This document shows positions 8,496 through 17,772 of a stretch of 64,000 bases of DNA, in pieces. The stretch covers positions 62,001 through 126,000 of the forward strand of contig JAVVSR010000001.1 in assembly GCA_036654095.1 (NCBI GenBank), given 5' to 3'. Position 1 is the first letter of the stretch. Each line of letters opens with the position of its first letter. Under the pieces are notes generated by a model that was given only the letters and a program-made list of their open reading frames with translations, had not been told where the DNA came from and did not search any database. The stretch is from JAVVSR01 sp036654095 (GTDB lineage: Bacteria > Bacillota > Clostridia > Christensenellales > CAG-917). The position numbers and the translations under genes were made by a program.

Positions 8496-10031
8496 ATGCT
8501 AGCTAAGGTTAAAAGTTTTACACTCAATGGCGTTGATGGCTATGGTGTAGATGTTGAAGTTGACATAAACAGTGGTTTGCCGAATGTTGATATGGTTGGT
8601 TTGCCAAGCACGGCAACTAAGGAATCAAAAGAGAGAATACGTTCGGCAATTAAGAACAGTGGTTTTTTGTATCCTATCAAGCGTATTACAATTAATCTTG
8701 CGCCAGCTGACACAAAAAAAGAAGGTCCTGGGTTTGACTTATCAATAGCGGTTGCGATTTTAGCCGCATCCGAACAGGTTTTAAATGAGAATTATAAGGA
8801 TTATGTTTTTTTGGGCGAACTTTCGCTTGATGGTAAACTTCGAGAAGTTTGTGGAGTTATGCCAATTTTAATTTCAGCGACGCAAAGCGGAGTTACAAAG
8901 TTTATAGTACCCGCGGGCAATGCGAAAGAAGCTAGCTATATTGAGGGAATTGAAGTTTATGCCGTCGAGGATTTGCGCGCGGTTATTGACTATTTAAATG
9001 GTTTGCGTCCAATTCAATCGGTGCCTAAAACATTGTATAATAGTTCGCTTAAAAAAACAGAATACGAAGTTGACTTTTCGGATATAAAGGGGCAGATTAC
9101 CGCAAAGCGCGCGTTGGAAATAGCTGTTAGCGGAGGTCACAATGTGCTTATGATTGGCCCGCCTGGCGCAGGTAAAACTATGCTAGCTAGATGTGTGCCT
9201 ACAATTATGCCGGATATGTCGTTTAAAGAAGCTATCGAAGTTACAAAAATTCATAGTATTGCAGGCGTTTTGGATAGTGAAGATGGTATTGTTACGTCGC
9301 GTCCGTTTAGAACGCCACATCATACAACCACTGTCCCGTCGCTTATTGGCGGAGGCGCAAAAGCAAAACCCGGCGAGGTTAGTTTGGCGCATAATGGAGT
9401 TTTGTTTTTGGACGAAATGCCCGAGTATCCGCGTCATACGCTTGAAACTTTGCGTCAGCCAATAGAGGATAAGTGTGTCACTGTTTCGCGTGTGGCAAAA
9501 ACCGTTGAATACCCTGCAAACTTTATGTTAATTGCAAGTATGAACCCTTGTCCGTGCGGAAATTATGGAAGCAAAACTGCCGAATGTAGGTGTACGGCAA
9601 GCCAAATACACAACTATTTAAGCAAGTTGTCAGGCCCGCTACTCGACCGTATTGATATTCAAATTGAAGTTGACAATATCACTTATGAGGAGTTTAACGA
9701 TAAGTCGACATTTGAAACATCTGAAACAATTAAGGCGCGCACAAATAAAACTCGTTCCGTTCAGCTTGACAGGTTTAAAGGTACTAAAATTACATCAAAT
9801 GCGCAGATGAGCAACGCGCAACTTAAAAAGTTTTGTGAAGTCGACGAAACTTGCGAAAATTTACTTGAACGAGCCTTTAAAAAATTAAATCTTTCCGCCC
9901 GCGCCACTACACGTATACTTAAGGTAGCGCGCACGATTGCGGATATGGAAGGGGAGGAAAATATCAGCGCGGGACATATTGCTGAAGCTATTCAGTATCG
10001 CTCGCTTGATAGGAAGTATAATGACCGCTAA
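8496..10031 (+). CDS. comM: YifB/ComM family Mg-chelatase-like AAA+ ATPase
   Basis: A 511-aa YifB/ComM protein. ComM is a hexameric helicase that drives branch migration during integration of transformed DNA in some bacteria. An N-terminal Lon-protease-like fold (LAKVKSFTLNGVDGYGV) is followed by AAA+ Walker A GPPGAGKT (221-228) and Walker B FLDEMPEY, plus a C-rich insert CPCGNYGSKTAECRC. The ATG at 8496 is chosen because GAGGTGAG lies 4-11 bases upstream; an earlier ATG at 8481 would overlap that site. It overlaps dprA by 11 bp. Confidence 0.93.
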   Translation: MLAKVKSFTLNGVDGYGVDVEVDINSGLPNVDMVGLPSTATKESKERIRSAIKNSGFLYPIKRITINLAPADTKKEGPGFDLSIAVAILAASEQVLNENYKDYVFLGELSLDGKLREVCGVMPILISATQSGVTKFIVPAGNAKEASYIEGIEVYAVEDLRAVIDYLNGLRPIQSVPKTLYNSSLKKTEYEVDFSDIKGQITAKRALEIAVSGGHNVLMIGPPGAGKTMLARCVPTIMPDMSFKEAIEVTKIHSIAGVLDSEDGIVTSRPFRTPHHTTTVPSLIGGGAKAKPGEVSLAHNGVLFLDEMPEYPRHTLETLRQPIEDKCVTVSRVAKTVEYPANFMLIASMNPCPCGNYGSKTAECRCTASQIHNYLSKLSGPLLDRIDIQIEVDNITYEEFNDKSTFETSETIKARTNKTRSVQLDRFKGTKITSNAQMSNAQLKKFCEVDETCENLLERAFKKLNLSARATTRILKVARTIADMEGEENISAGHIAEAIQYRSLDRKYNDR

Positions 10032-11118
10032 TTATAACAATAATTACATTGCGCTTTTATTTCTTGACCAAATTGACGGGCTTGGAATTAAACGGAAAAA
10101 TAAACTACTTGCCCTTGTATCGCAACCGTCCGAATTGATTGATGACATTGATAAGCTTAAATATGAGTTTGTTAAAATTGTCGGCGAGGAAATTTACATT
10201 GGCTTTCTTAACCTAATAAACAGTGGCGCGGAAAAAGATGTTATTGAAAAACTTGAAAGAAATAGTATTACCGCTATTGCATATTTTGACGATAATTATC
10301 CCGAAGGCTTAATAAATATTTACGATAGGCCGTTAATTTTATATGCGAAGGGCAATTTGAATTTACTTAAATCAAGATGTATTTCGGTTGTTGGTACGCG
10401 CTCGCCAACAAGATATGGTATAAATGTAACTAGAGATTTTGTCGCAGCGTTTGCGCAGGCTGGTTTGACGATTGTTAGTGGATTTGCTCGAGGTATTGAT
10501 ACTGCGGCGCACAAAACCGCTGTGGAGCTGGAACTTCCTACAATAGCTGTTGTTGCAAGCGGCTTAGATATTGTTTATCCTGCTGAAAATTTGTATCTAT
10601 CTAAGTTGATTATCGATAATAACGGTTTGTTTTTAAGCGAATATAAATTAGGCACACGCGTTACAACTTATAATTTTCCCGAGAGAAACCGTATTATTAG
10701 CGGGTTATCAGAAGGCGTTTTCGTTCCAGAAATGACCGAAAAAAGCGGTACAATGATAACGGTAAACCATGCGCTTGAACAGGGGAAAACGGTGTATGTT
10801 GTACCAGCTAATATAAATTCTCCAGCAAGTAAGGGAAGCAATCAGTTGATTAAAACAATGCAAGGTTGTATAGTGACTGAACCGCAAGATGTTTTGAAAG
10901 ACCTTAATATCGACACTGCTTTGCCTGAAAAAGAAATGTATCAAATGACGCTTGTTGAACAGCAAATTATTTCTGAATTGGAAAAGGGCGAAGCGCATTT
11001 TGAAACGTTAATTAAATGTACTGGACTTACTGTAAACGAGTTAAATTCGATTTTACTTGAGCTTGAAATTAGTGATTTGATTGAAAAAATAACAGGAAAT
11101 TTTTATATATTAAAATAA
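10021..11118 (+). CDS. dprA: DNA-processing protein DprA (Smf)
   Basis: A 365-aa DprA, which binds incoming single-stranded DNA and loads RecA during natural transformation. The Rossmann-like core shows VVGTRSPTRYG, SGFARGIDTAAH and SGTMITVNHALEQGKTVYVVP; a winged-helix-like C-terminus follows. The ATG at 10021 has AGGAAG upstream and begins inside the end of comM; longer starts lie within comM coding sequence. The comM-dprA pair suggests DNA uptake capacity, but no uptake machinery lies in this window. Confidence 0.95.
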   Translation: MTANYNNNYIALLFLDQIDGLGIKRKNKLLALVSQPSELIDDIDKLKYEFVKIVGEEIYIGFLNLINSGAEKDVIEKLERNSITAIAYFDDNYPEGLINIYDRPLILYAKGNLNLLKSRCISVVGTRSPTRYGINVTRDFVAAFAQAGLTIVSGFARGIDTAAHKTAVELELPTIAVVASGLDIVYPAENLYLSKLIIDNNGLFLSEYKLGTRVTTYNFPERNRIISGLSEGVFVPEMTEKSGTMITVNHALEQGKTVYVVPANINSPASKGSNQLIKTMQGCIVTEPQDVLKDLNIDTALPEKEMYQMTLVEQQIISELEKGEAHFETLIKCTGLTVNELNSILLELEISDLIEKITGNFYILK

Positions 11119-11128
11119 TGGAGATTAA

Positions 11129-13249
11129 ATGAAAAGATTAATCATTGTTGAGTCGCCCTCGAAGGCGAAGACCATTCAAAAATATTTAGGCGCAGATTAT
11201 GCTGTATTGGCATCAGGTGGCCACGTTTGCGACTTGCCGCAACGCACGTTAGGTATTGATGTCGACAATCGTTTTCAGCCCCAGTACGAAGTTAACGCTG
11301 ACAAAAAAGATGTTATTAAGCGACTTAAAACGGCTGTCAAACAAAATGACGAAGTCTATTTAGCAACTGACCCCGACCGCGAAGGCGAAGCTATAAGTTG
11401 GCACTTGAAAAACTGTTTGGATATTCCTGACGGGAAAAACCGTATTGTTTTTAATGAAATTAGCAAAAAAGCAGTAAATGAGGCAATGCAAAACCCACGC
11501 GAATTGGATATGCGATTAGTTGACAGTCAGCAAGCTAGACGAGTGTTGGACCGCTTGGTCGGTTACAAAATATCGCCGATTATTAGCAAAAAAATCAAGT
11601 CTGGGCTTAGCGCAGGCAGGGTTCAGTCGACCGCTTTGGAAATGATTGTAGACCGCGAACGTGAAATTACTGGCTTTAAGCCCGAAGAGTATTGGAACGT
11701 GTCGGCATTTTTGTCAAAGGAAAGTAACCCTGCAAAAAAGTCAATTTTTAAAGCCGCTTTTACCGATGTGAATGACAAAAAATTTAAAATCAAAAATCAA
11801 GCTGACGCTGAAAAAATTGTCAATACAAGCAAGGGCGCTAGTTATGTTGTCGATACGGCTAAACGCGCCGTGTCAAAAAGTCATCCTGCGCCTCCATTTA
11901 CTACGTCAACATTACAACAGGACGCGTCACAAAAACTTTCAATGACCGCTCCTCAAACTATGCAAATAGCGCAACAACTTTATGAGGGCGTGGACATCGA
12001 GGGCGAAGGCGCGACCGCTTTAGTATCTTATATTCGTACGGATAGCGTTAGAGTTTCACCTGATATGCAAATTGTTACGTTAAAATATATTGAAAACAAA
12101 TTTGGTAAAGACTTTACTCCTAAAAAACCAAATATTTATAAAACTAAAAGCAATGCCCAAGACGCGCACGAAGCAATCAGGCCAATTTCACTTGAGCGCA
12201 CGCCCGACAGCTTGCAAAATAAAATTAATCGCAATCAATATAGATTGTATAAAATGATTTATGAAAGATATTTGGCAAGTCAAATGACTGACGCTATTTA
12301 TAATACTTTAACCGTGCATATTACAGCCAAAAATCCCGAGTTTAAGGACGTTGTGTTGGGTTATAGGGTAAATGGTAAAGCCCTTGCTTTTGCGGGCTAT
12401 ACGGCAGTATACAGCAACCAGCCCGAAGTTGATGACGATGATGAAAATGCAAGCGTAGCAAGCCTTCCTAATATGAGCGAGGGCGACAAAATGTTGTTGC
12501 AAGAAATTACGTCTGAACAAAAATTTACTAAACCGCCACAACGTTTTAATGATGCAACTATTGTTAAATCAATGGAGGAAAACGGAATTGGACGTCCTAG
12601 CACATACGCTTCAATTATATCGGTTTTAGCCAAGCGTGAGTATACCGAAAAAGATGGAAAGTCGATAAAACCTACTGCGTTGGGTGAAGCTGTTTGTGAT
12701 TATATGGTAAACTTTTTCCCTGATGTTATGGATTTAAAGTTTACGGCAAAAATGGAAGACGCGCTTGATAAAATTGAAGAAGACGGCGTTGAATGGCAAA
12801 AAGTTATTGAAAGTTTTTATCCTAAATTTATAAAGACGGTTATATCGGCCGCTCGTAATGGCGGCAGGGTGAAAATGGAAGCTGAAGTTACCGACGTAAT
12901 TTGTGAAAAATGTGGCGCAAATTTGGTTGTTAGAGAAGGAAAATATGGCAAGTTTTTAGCTTGTCCTAACTATCCTACTTGCAAAAATATTAAGCCATTT
13001 AATGAAAATATCGGCAACTGTCCCAAGTGCGGAAAACCATTGGTAAAAAAGAAAACAAAAGCAGGCAAAATGTTTTACGCGTGTTCGGGTTATCCTGATT
13101 GTAATCTTATGTCGTGGGATTTGCCCGCGCCGTATCTTTGCCCCGAATGTAAGTCGGTAATGAAAATTTCGACATCAAAAAACGTTACAAAATACATCTG
13201 TACAAACCGTGGTTGCAATCATACGGAGTTAGTTAAAGAGGGTGAGTAA
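11129..13249 (+). CDS. topA: DNA topoisomerase I
   Basis: A 706-aa type IA topoisomerase that relaxes negative supercoils. The TOPRIM domain has IVESPSKAKTIQ and DPDREGEAI; the catalytic Tyr301 lies in SYIRTDS; SAGRVQSTAL is present at 161-170. The C-terminus carries three four-cysteine zinc ribbons (CEKC...CPNYPTC, CPKC...CSGYPDC, CPEC...CTNRGC). It lies 10 bp after dprA and ends at the trmFO start. Confidence 0.97.
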   Translation: MKRLIIVESPSKAKTIQKYLGADYAVLASGGHVCDLPQRTLGIDVDNRFQPQYEVNADKKDVIKRLKTAVKQNDEVYLATDPDREGEAISWHLKNCLDIPDGKNRIVFNEISKKAVNEAMQNPRELDMRLVDSQQARRVLDRLVGYKISPIISKKIKSGLSAGRVQSTALEMIVDREREITGFKPEEYWNVSAFLSKESNPAKKSIFKAAFTDVNDKKFKIKNQADAEKIVNTSKGASYVVDTAKRAVSKSHPAPPFTTSTLQQDASQKLSMTAPQTMQIAQQLYEGVDIEGEGATALVSYIRTDSVRVSPDMQIVTLKYIENKFGKDFTPKKPNIYKTKSNAQDAHEAIRPISLERTPDSLQNKINRNQYRLYKMIYERYLASQMTDAIYNTLTVHITAKNPEFKDVVLGYRVNGKALAFAGYTAVYSNQPEVDDDDENASVASLPNMSEGDKMLLQEITSEQKFTKPPQRFNDATIVKSMEENGIGRPSTYASIISVLAKREYTEKDGKSIKPTALGEAVCDYMVNFFPDVMDLKFTAKMEDALDKIEEDGVEWQKVIESFYPKFIKTVISAARNGGRVKMEAEVTDVICEKCGANLVVREGKYGKFLACPNYPTCKNIKPFNENIGNCPKCGKPLVKKKTKAGKMFYACSGYPDCNLMSWDLPAPYLCPECKSVMKISTSKNVTKYICTNRGCNHTELVKEGE

Positions 13250-13250
13250 T

Positions 13251-14540
13251 TTGGTACGAGTTGTTGGCGCTGGCTTAGCTGGTTGCGAGGCTGCATATCA
13301 ATTATTGAAGCGCGGTTTTGAAGTTGAAATTATCGAAATGAGGCCTTTAAAGCAAACTTCGGCGCATACAAGTGCCGATTTTGCCGAATTAGTGTGCAGT
13401 AATAGCTTGAAAAGCGAAGATGAATTTACGTCATCTGGGTTGCTTAAATATGAATTGAAACAGCTTGATTGCTTGTTGCTAAAGTGCGCCGATATAGCGC
13501 GCGTTGAGGCTGGCAGCGCGTTGGCCGTCGACCGAAAAAAGTTTTCGGCTTGCGTTTTAAACGAGTTAAAAAAGTTTAACAATTTGACCATTACAATTCG
13601 TGAGGTTGTTGAAATCGATGAAAGTGTGCCGACGATATATGCGACAGGTCCGTTGACTTCTGACGGCTTATTTTCCGCTATTTCTAAAATTGTCGGAAAC
13701 GCTTTATTTTTCTTTGACGCGGTCGCGCCGATTGTTGACGCTTCAACGATTGACACCGAAAAAGCGTTTTTTCAAGGTCGATATGACAAGGGTGGCGCTG
13801 ACTACTTAAACTGTCCGATGAATAAGTCGGAATATGATGTTTTTTATAAAGCATTAATCGAGGCTGAAACCGTAAAATTACGTGATTTTGAGGGCGCAGA
13901 AGTTTTTGAGGGCTGTATGCCTGTTGAGGTTATGGCTAAGCGTGGTTATGACACTATGCGCCACGGTATGCTTAAACCTATGGGGCTTACTGACGTTCGC
14001 ACAAACATTGCGCCGTTTGCAGTTGTTCAGTTGCGAAAGGAAACGAAAGAAGGTTCTGCTTATAATATGGTTGGATTTCAAACAAATTTAAAATTTGATG
14101 AACAAAAACGCGTATTTTCGCTAATTCCCGCTCTGGAAAATGCTGAGTTTTTGCGTCTGGGCGTTATGCACCGAAATAGTTACATACGCTCTCCAAAACA
14201 CTTGGACGATACTTTTAAATTGATTGGACACGATAATGTTTACTTTGCCGGTCAAATTACAGGCGTTGAAGGATATGTTGAAAGTATTATGAGCGGCTTA
14301 TTGGTTGGCATACATTTAGCGCGTTCGCTTGAGGGTAAACTTCCGTTGCCTCCGCCGACAAATACAATTTGCGGAGCTTTGTCAAATTACGTCGCGAACG
14401 AAAATATTTCTTTTCAGCCGATGAACTCAAACTTTGGAATTTTGCCCTACCTCGACATTAAAAACAAGGTTTCGCGAAAAAAAGAATATTGTTTGCGCGC
14501 TATGCGCGAAATAATTGAATGGTATAAGTTGATTATATAA
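13251..14540 (+). CDS. trmFO: Methylenetetrahydrofolate-tRNA-(uracil-5)-methyltransferase TrmFO
   Basis: A 429-aa FAD- and folate-dependent enzyme that makes ribothymidine at tRNA position 54 (formerly Gid). The N-terminal FAD dinucleotide motif is VVGAGLAGCEAAY. HTSADFAELVCSNSLKSE and GYVESIMSGLLVG are conserved. The TTG start at 13251 is preferred because GAGGGTGAG ends 4 bases before it; a GTG at 13242 is in frame but would leave the ribosome-binding site touching the start codon. It follows the topA stop by one base. Confidence 0.92.
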   Translation: MVRVVGAGLAGCEAAYQLLKRGFEVEIIEMRPLKQTSAHTSADFAELVCSNSLKSEDEFTSSGLLKYELKQLDCLLLKCADIARVEAGSALAVDRKKFSACVLNELKKFNNLTITIREVVEIDESVPTIYATGPLTSDGLFSAISKIVGNALFFFDAVAPIVDASTIDTEKAFFQGRYDKGGADYLNCPMNKSEYDVFYKALIEAETVKLRDFEGAEVFEGCMPVEVMAKRGYDTMRHGMLKPMGLTDVRTNIAPFAVVQLRKETKEGSAYNMVGFQTNLKFDEQKRVFSLIPALENAEFLRLGVMHRNSYIRSPKHLDDTFKLIGHDNVYFAGQITGVEGYVESIMSGLLVGIHLARSLEGKLPLPPPTNTICGALSNYVANENISFQPMNSNFGILPYLDIKNKVSRKKEYCLRAMREIIEWYKLII

Positions 14541-14589
14541 AAGAAGTGTGCTATATTATTTAGTACATAAATTGCTTGAAGGAGTCATT

Positions 14590-15123
14590 ATGATTGAATT
14601 TAAAGGCACAACAATTTGCGCCGTTAAAAAAGACGGCAAAACGGCTATCGCAGGCGATGGTCAAGTTACTATGGGCGAAAGCGTAGTGCTTAAAGGGAAT
14701 GCGGTTAAAGTTAAAAGGATATACGACGACAAAGTAGTTGTTGGTTTTGCAGGGAGTGTTAGCGACGCTTTTGCTTTGTCTGAAAAATTTGAAGAAATGT
14801 TGCAAAAATATAGCGGTAATCTTATGCGCGCCGCGGTAGAACTTGCCGACTTATGGCGCACTGACAAGGCTAGAAAACTTGAAGCTATGATGATTGTAGC
14901 CGATGCTAATATTTTGCTTATTATAAGTGGGACAGGCGAGGTTATTGAACCTGAATATGGCGTATGCGCTATTGGAAGTGGCGGAAATTATGCATTGTCG
15001 GCCGCTCGCGCGCTGTATGAAAACACAAATCTGAATGCTGAGGAAATTGCGCGTCGTGCAATGAAAATTGCAGGCGACTTGTGCGTTTTCACAAACTACA
15101 ACCTCACGGTTGAAATTGTTTAG
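14590..15123 (+). CDS. hslV: HslV (ClpQ) ATP-dependent protease subunit
   Basis: A 177-aa proteasome-like peptidase that forms a double ring capped by HslU. The mature N-terminal threonine is expected at Thr7 of MIEFKGTTICAV; AGDGQVTMG and GTGEVIEPEYGVCAIGSGGNYA are typical. The ATG has GAAGGAG upstream; an earlier in-frame start would add an unrelated 14 residues. The short N-terminal extension before Thr resembles Bacillus ClpQ, which uses an unusual N-terminal residue. Next to hslU, 13 bp apart. Confidence 0.95.
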   Translation: MIEFKGTTICAVKKDGKTAIAGDGQVTMGESVVLKGNAVKVKRIYDDKVVVGFAGSVSDAFALSEKFEEMLQKYSGNLMRAAVELADLWRTDKARKLEAMMIVADANILLIISGTGEVIEPEYGVCAIGSGGNYALSAARALYENTNLNAEEIARRAMKIAGDLCVFTNYNLTVEIV

Positions 15124-15136
15124 GAGGCCAATTAGT

Positions 15137-16450
15137 ATGGAACTTACACCTAAAATGATTGTCGCTGAACTTGACCGTTATATTATTGGTCAAACCGAGG
15201 CGAAAAAAGCAGTTGCTATTGCATTGCGTAATCGATATCGTCGCAGTCAACTATCTGAGGAGTTGCGCGAGGAAATCACACCCAAAAATATTATTATGAA
15301 AGGCCCGACAGGCGTAGGCAAAACCGAAATAGCCAGAAGGCTTGCTAAAATTGTCAAAGCTCCGTTTATTAAGGTAGAAGCTACAAAGTTTACCGAAGTG
15401 GGATATGTGGGTCGCGATGTTGAGAGTATAATTCGCGATTTAGTCGAAGCGTCTATTCGCCTTGTTAAAGAGGAAAAGTTTAAAGAAGTCAAGCCACGTG
15501 TTACTGAAATTGTTGAGCGCAAACTTGTTGAACTTATTATGCCACTGCGTAAAGAAGCTAGTTCGGAAGTGTCAGAGGCTACTCTCCGCGAAGAAATATT
15601 GGCGGAACTAAGAAAGGGCAGTTTAGATAAACTCCAAGTTCCAGTGGAAACAGTTGATGAACCTAAAAATATGCAAATTGGCGTTGGTCAAGGTCAAGAA
15701 ATCGACATTGGCAGTATTTTCGGAAGCGTCATTCCTAAACGCAAAAAGAAACGTACGGTAACCGTGCGTCAGGCTCGCGATATTTTTACTAACGAGGAAG
15801 CAAGCAAGCTTGTTGACAACGATAGCATTGCCGCCGAAGCTTTGCGTCGCGCCGAACAAGATGGAGTTGTTTTTATTGACGAAATAGACAAGGTTGCTTC
15901 AAGGGGCAACTCGCAAGGTGGGCCAGATGTTTCAAGAGAAGGCGTCCAACGCGATATTTTACCTATTGTCGAGGGCTGCACGGTGCAAACTAAACACGGA
16001 AATATTCGTACAGATTTTATTTTGTTTATCGCCGCAGGCGCGTTCCACATAAGTAAAATACAGGATTTAATTCCCGAGTTGCAAGGTCGTTTCCCGATAA
16101 AGGTTGACCTCGATAATTTGACTGAAGACGATTTTACTAGAATTTTAACGCAACCAGATAACGCTATACTAACGCAGTATCAGGAACTTTTACGGGTTGA
16201 TAATGTTGAAATAAACTTTACCGCCGAGGCTATTCGTGAAATAGCCAAAATTGCCACTATTGAAAATGAAAATAGCGAAAACTTAGGCGCGCGTCGTTTG
16301 CACGCGGTTATGGAACATTTGTTAGAGGAAATATCTTTTAATGCAGGCAGTTTAGATGAAGTTGTGCGTATAACTGTTGATAAAAACTATGTAGATGAAC
16401 ATCTTTCGTCAACTTTGAAAACAATAAATCTAAGGAAATATATTATTTAA
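15137..16450 (+). CDS. hslU: HslU (ClpY) AAA+ unfoldase subunit
   Basis: A 437-aa ATPase that unfolds substrates for HslV. It begins ELTPKMIVAELDRYIIGQ and has Walker A GPTGVGKTE and GYVGRDVESIIRDL. Walker B VVFIDEIDK follows the I-domain, and the C-terminal sensor 2 region is ENLGARRLHAVMEHLLE. AGGAGG precedes this ATG; a longer reading would overlap hslV by 56 bp. The codY gene that follows in Bacillus is absent; hisS follows 59 bp later. Confidence 0.96.
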   Translation: MELTPKMIVAELDRYIIGQTEAKKAVAIALRNRYRRSQLSEELREEITPKNIIMKGPTGVGKTEIARRLAKIVKAPFIKVEATKFTEVGYVGRDVESIIRDLVEASIRLVKEEKFKEVKPRVTEIVERKLVELIMPLRKEASSEVSEATLREEILAELRKGSLDKLQVPVETVDEPKNMQIGVGQGQEIDIGSIFGSVIPKRKKKRTVTVRQARDIFTNEEASKLVDNDSIAAEALRRAEQDGVVFIDEIDKVASRGNSQGGPDVSREGVQRDILPIVEGCTVQTKHGNIRTDFILFIAAGAFHISKIQDLIPELQGRFPIKVDLDNLTEDDFTRILTQPDNAILTQYQELLRVDNVEINFTAEAIREIAKIATIENENSENLGARRLHAVMEHLLEEISFNAGSLDEVVRITVDKNYVDEHLSSTLKTINLRKYII

Positions 16451-16509
16451 GTTGTTTTTTAATTAAATAAAATTAAAATAGTCGTTAATAAAGGAATTAT
16501 TAGGAAATT

Positions 16510-17763
16510 ATGTTTATTATACCAAAAGGAACAAAAGATGTCCTCCCACAGGAGGCGTATAAGTGGCACTATGTTGAGGGTATTGCGCGCGAAGTAGCTA
16601 GGGTTTTTGGTTTAAAAGAAATCCGCACGCCAACTTTTGAGCATACTGAGCTTTTTTTACGTGGAGTCGGTGACACAACTGACATTGTAAATAAGGAAAT
16701 GTATACGTTTTTAGATAAAGGCGACAGGTCAATTACTTTAAAACCAGAGGGTACCGCAGGAGTGGCTAGAAGTTTTGTTGAAAACGGTTTATATTCTTTA
16801 CCGCTTCCGATGAAAGCGTTTTATATTACGCCCGTGTTCCGATATGAGCGTCCCCAATCGGGCAGACTTCGCGAACATCATCAATTTGGTGTCGAGGTGT
16901 TTGGAAGTTCCGCTCCAGAAATGGATGTTGAGGTTATTTCGGTTGCAAAATCACTTTTTGACAGATTAGGGCTAACAAATCTTAGTTTAAACATTAATAG
17001 CATAGGCTGTCCGCGTTGCCGCGCTGATTATAACAAGGCTTTAAAGGAATACTTTAACAAACATATCGAAAATATGTGCCCTACTTGCAGGGATAGGCTT
17101 GATAAAAATCCGCTACGTATTTTAGACTGCAAAGAGGAAAAATGCGTTGAAATTAATAAGCAGGCTCCTAAGTGCATTGACTTCCTTTGCGATGATTGCT
17201 TAGCTCATCAAAAAGGGCTTGAGGACGGCTTGTCGGCGCTTGGTATAAAATATGTAATAAATCCTTATATCGTCCGCGGATTGGACTATTATACTCGTAC
17301 CGTTTTTGAATTTATATCTACCGATATCGGCGCGCAAGGTACAGTTTGCGGTGGCGGTCGCTATGATAATTTGGTTGAGGAAGTAGGTGGAAAATCTTGT
17401 CCGTCGGTTGGGTTCGGTTTAGGGCTTGAACGGCTTATTTTAACATTGGAATCATTAAATAAAATGCCTGAACCCGATGACGCGTTAGATATTTTTATTG
17501 GATATATTGGCGACAGCGCAAAAATTATGGCTATGAAATTGGTTCAATCGTTGCGTCAAAAAGGTATTTCGGCAGACACTGATTTTATGCAGAGAAGCGT
17601 AAAGGCGCAAATGAAATATGCAAGCAAATTGCCTTCAAAATTTACGGCGATTTTAGGAGAAACTGAAATTTTAAATGGCAGCGCTATTATCAAAAATATG
17701 CAGACTGGCGAAGGCGAAGATATTGCTTTCGATAATTTTAGCGAATACATAAGGAAAAATTAA
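16510..17763 (+). CDS. hisS: Histidyl-tRNA synthetase
   Basis: A 417-aa class II synthetase. Motif 2 is FRYERPQSGR (110-119), the HisA motif RGLDYYTRTVF (256-266) and motif 3 GFGLGLERL (301-309). A cysteine set (Cys167, Cys170, Cys190, Cys193, Cys207) typical of clostridial HisRS lies in the insertion domain. It is followed 9 bp later by aspS, the usual Firmicutes pair. No T-box leader fits in the 59-bp upstream gap. Confidence 0.97.
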   Translation: MFIIPKGTKDVLPQEAYKWHYVEGIAREVARVFGLKEIRTPTFEHTELFLRGVGDTTDIVNKEMYTFLDKGDRSITLKPEGTAGVARSFVENGLYSLPLPMKAFYITPVFRYERPQSGRLREHHQFGVEVFGSSAPEMDVEVISVAKSLFDRLGLTNLSLNINSIGCPRCRADYNKALKEYFNKHIENMCPTCRDRLDKNPLRILDCKEEKCVEINKQAPKCIDFLCDDCLAHQKGLEDGLSALGIKYVINPYIVRGLDYYTRTVFEFISTDIGAQGTVCGGGRYDNLVEEVGGKSCPSVGFGLGLERLILTLESLNKMPEPDDALDIFIGYIGDSAKIMAMKLVQSLRQKGISADTDFMQRSVKAQMKYASKLPSKFTAILGETEILNGSAIIKNMQTGEGEDIAFDNFSEYIRKN

Positions 17764-17772
17764 GGTAAAACT

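Noticed and set aside
16451..16509. T-box riboswitch before hisS-aspS
   Set aside because: Only 59 bp, AT-rich, with no antiterminator bulge sequence or terminator hairpin.
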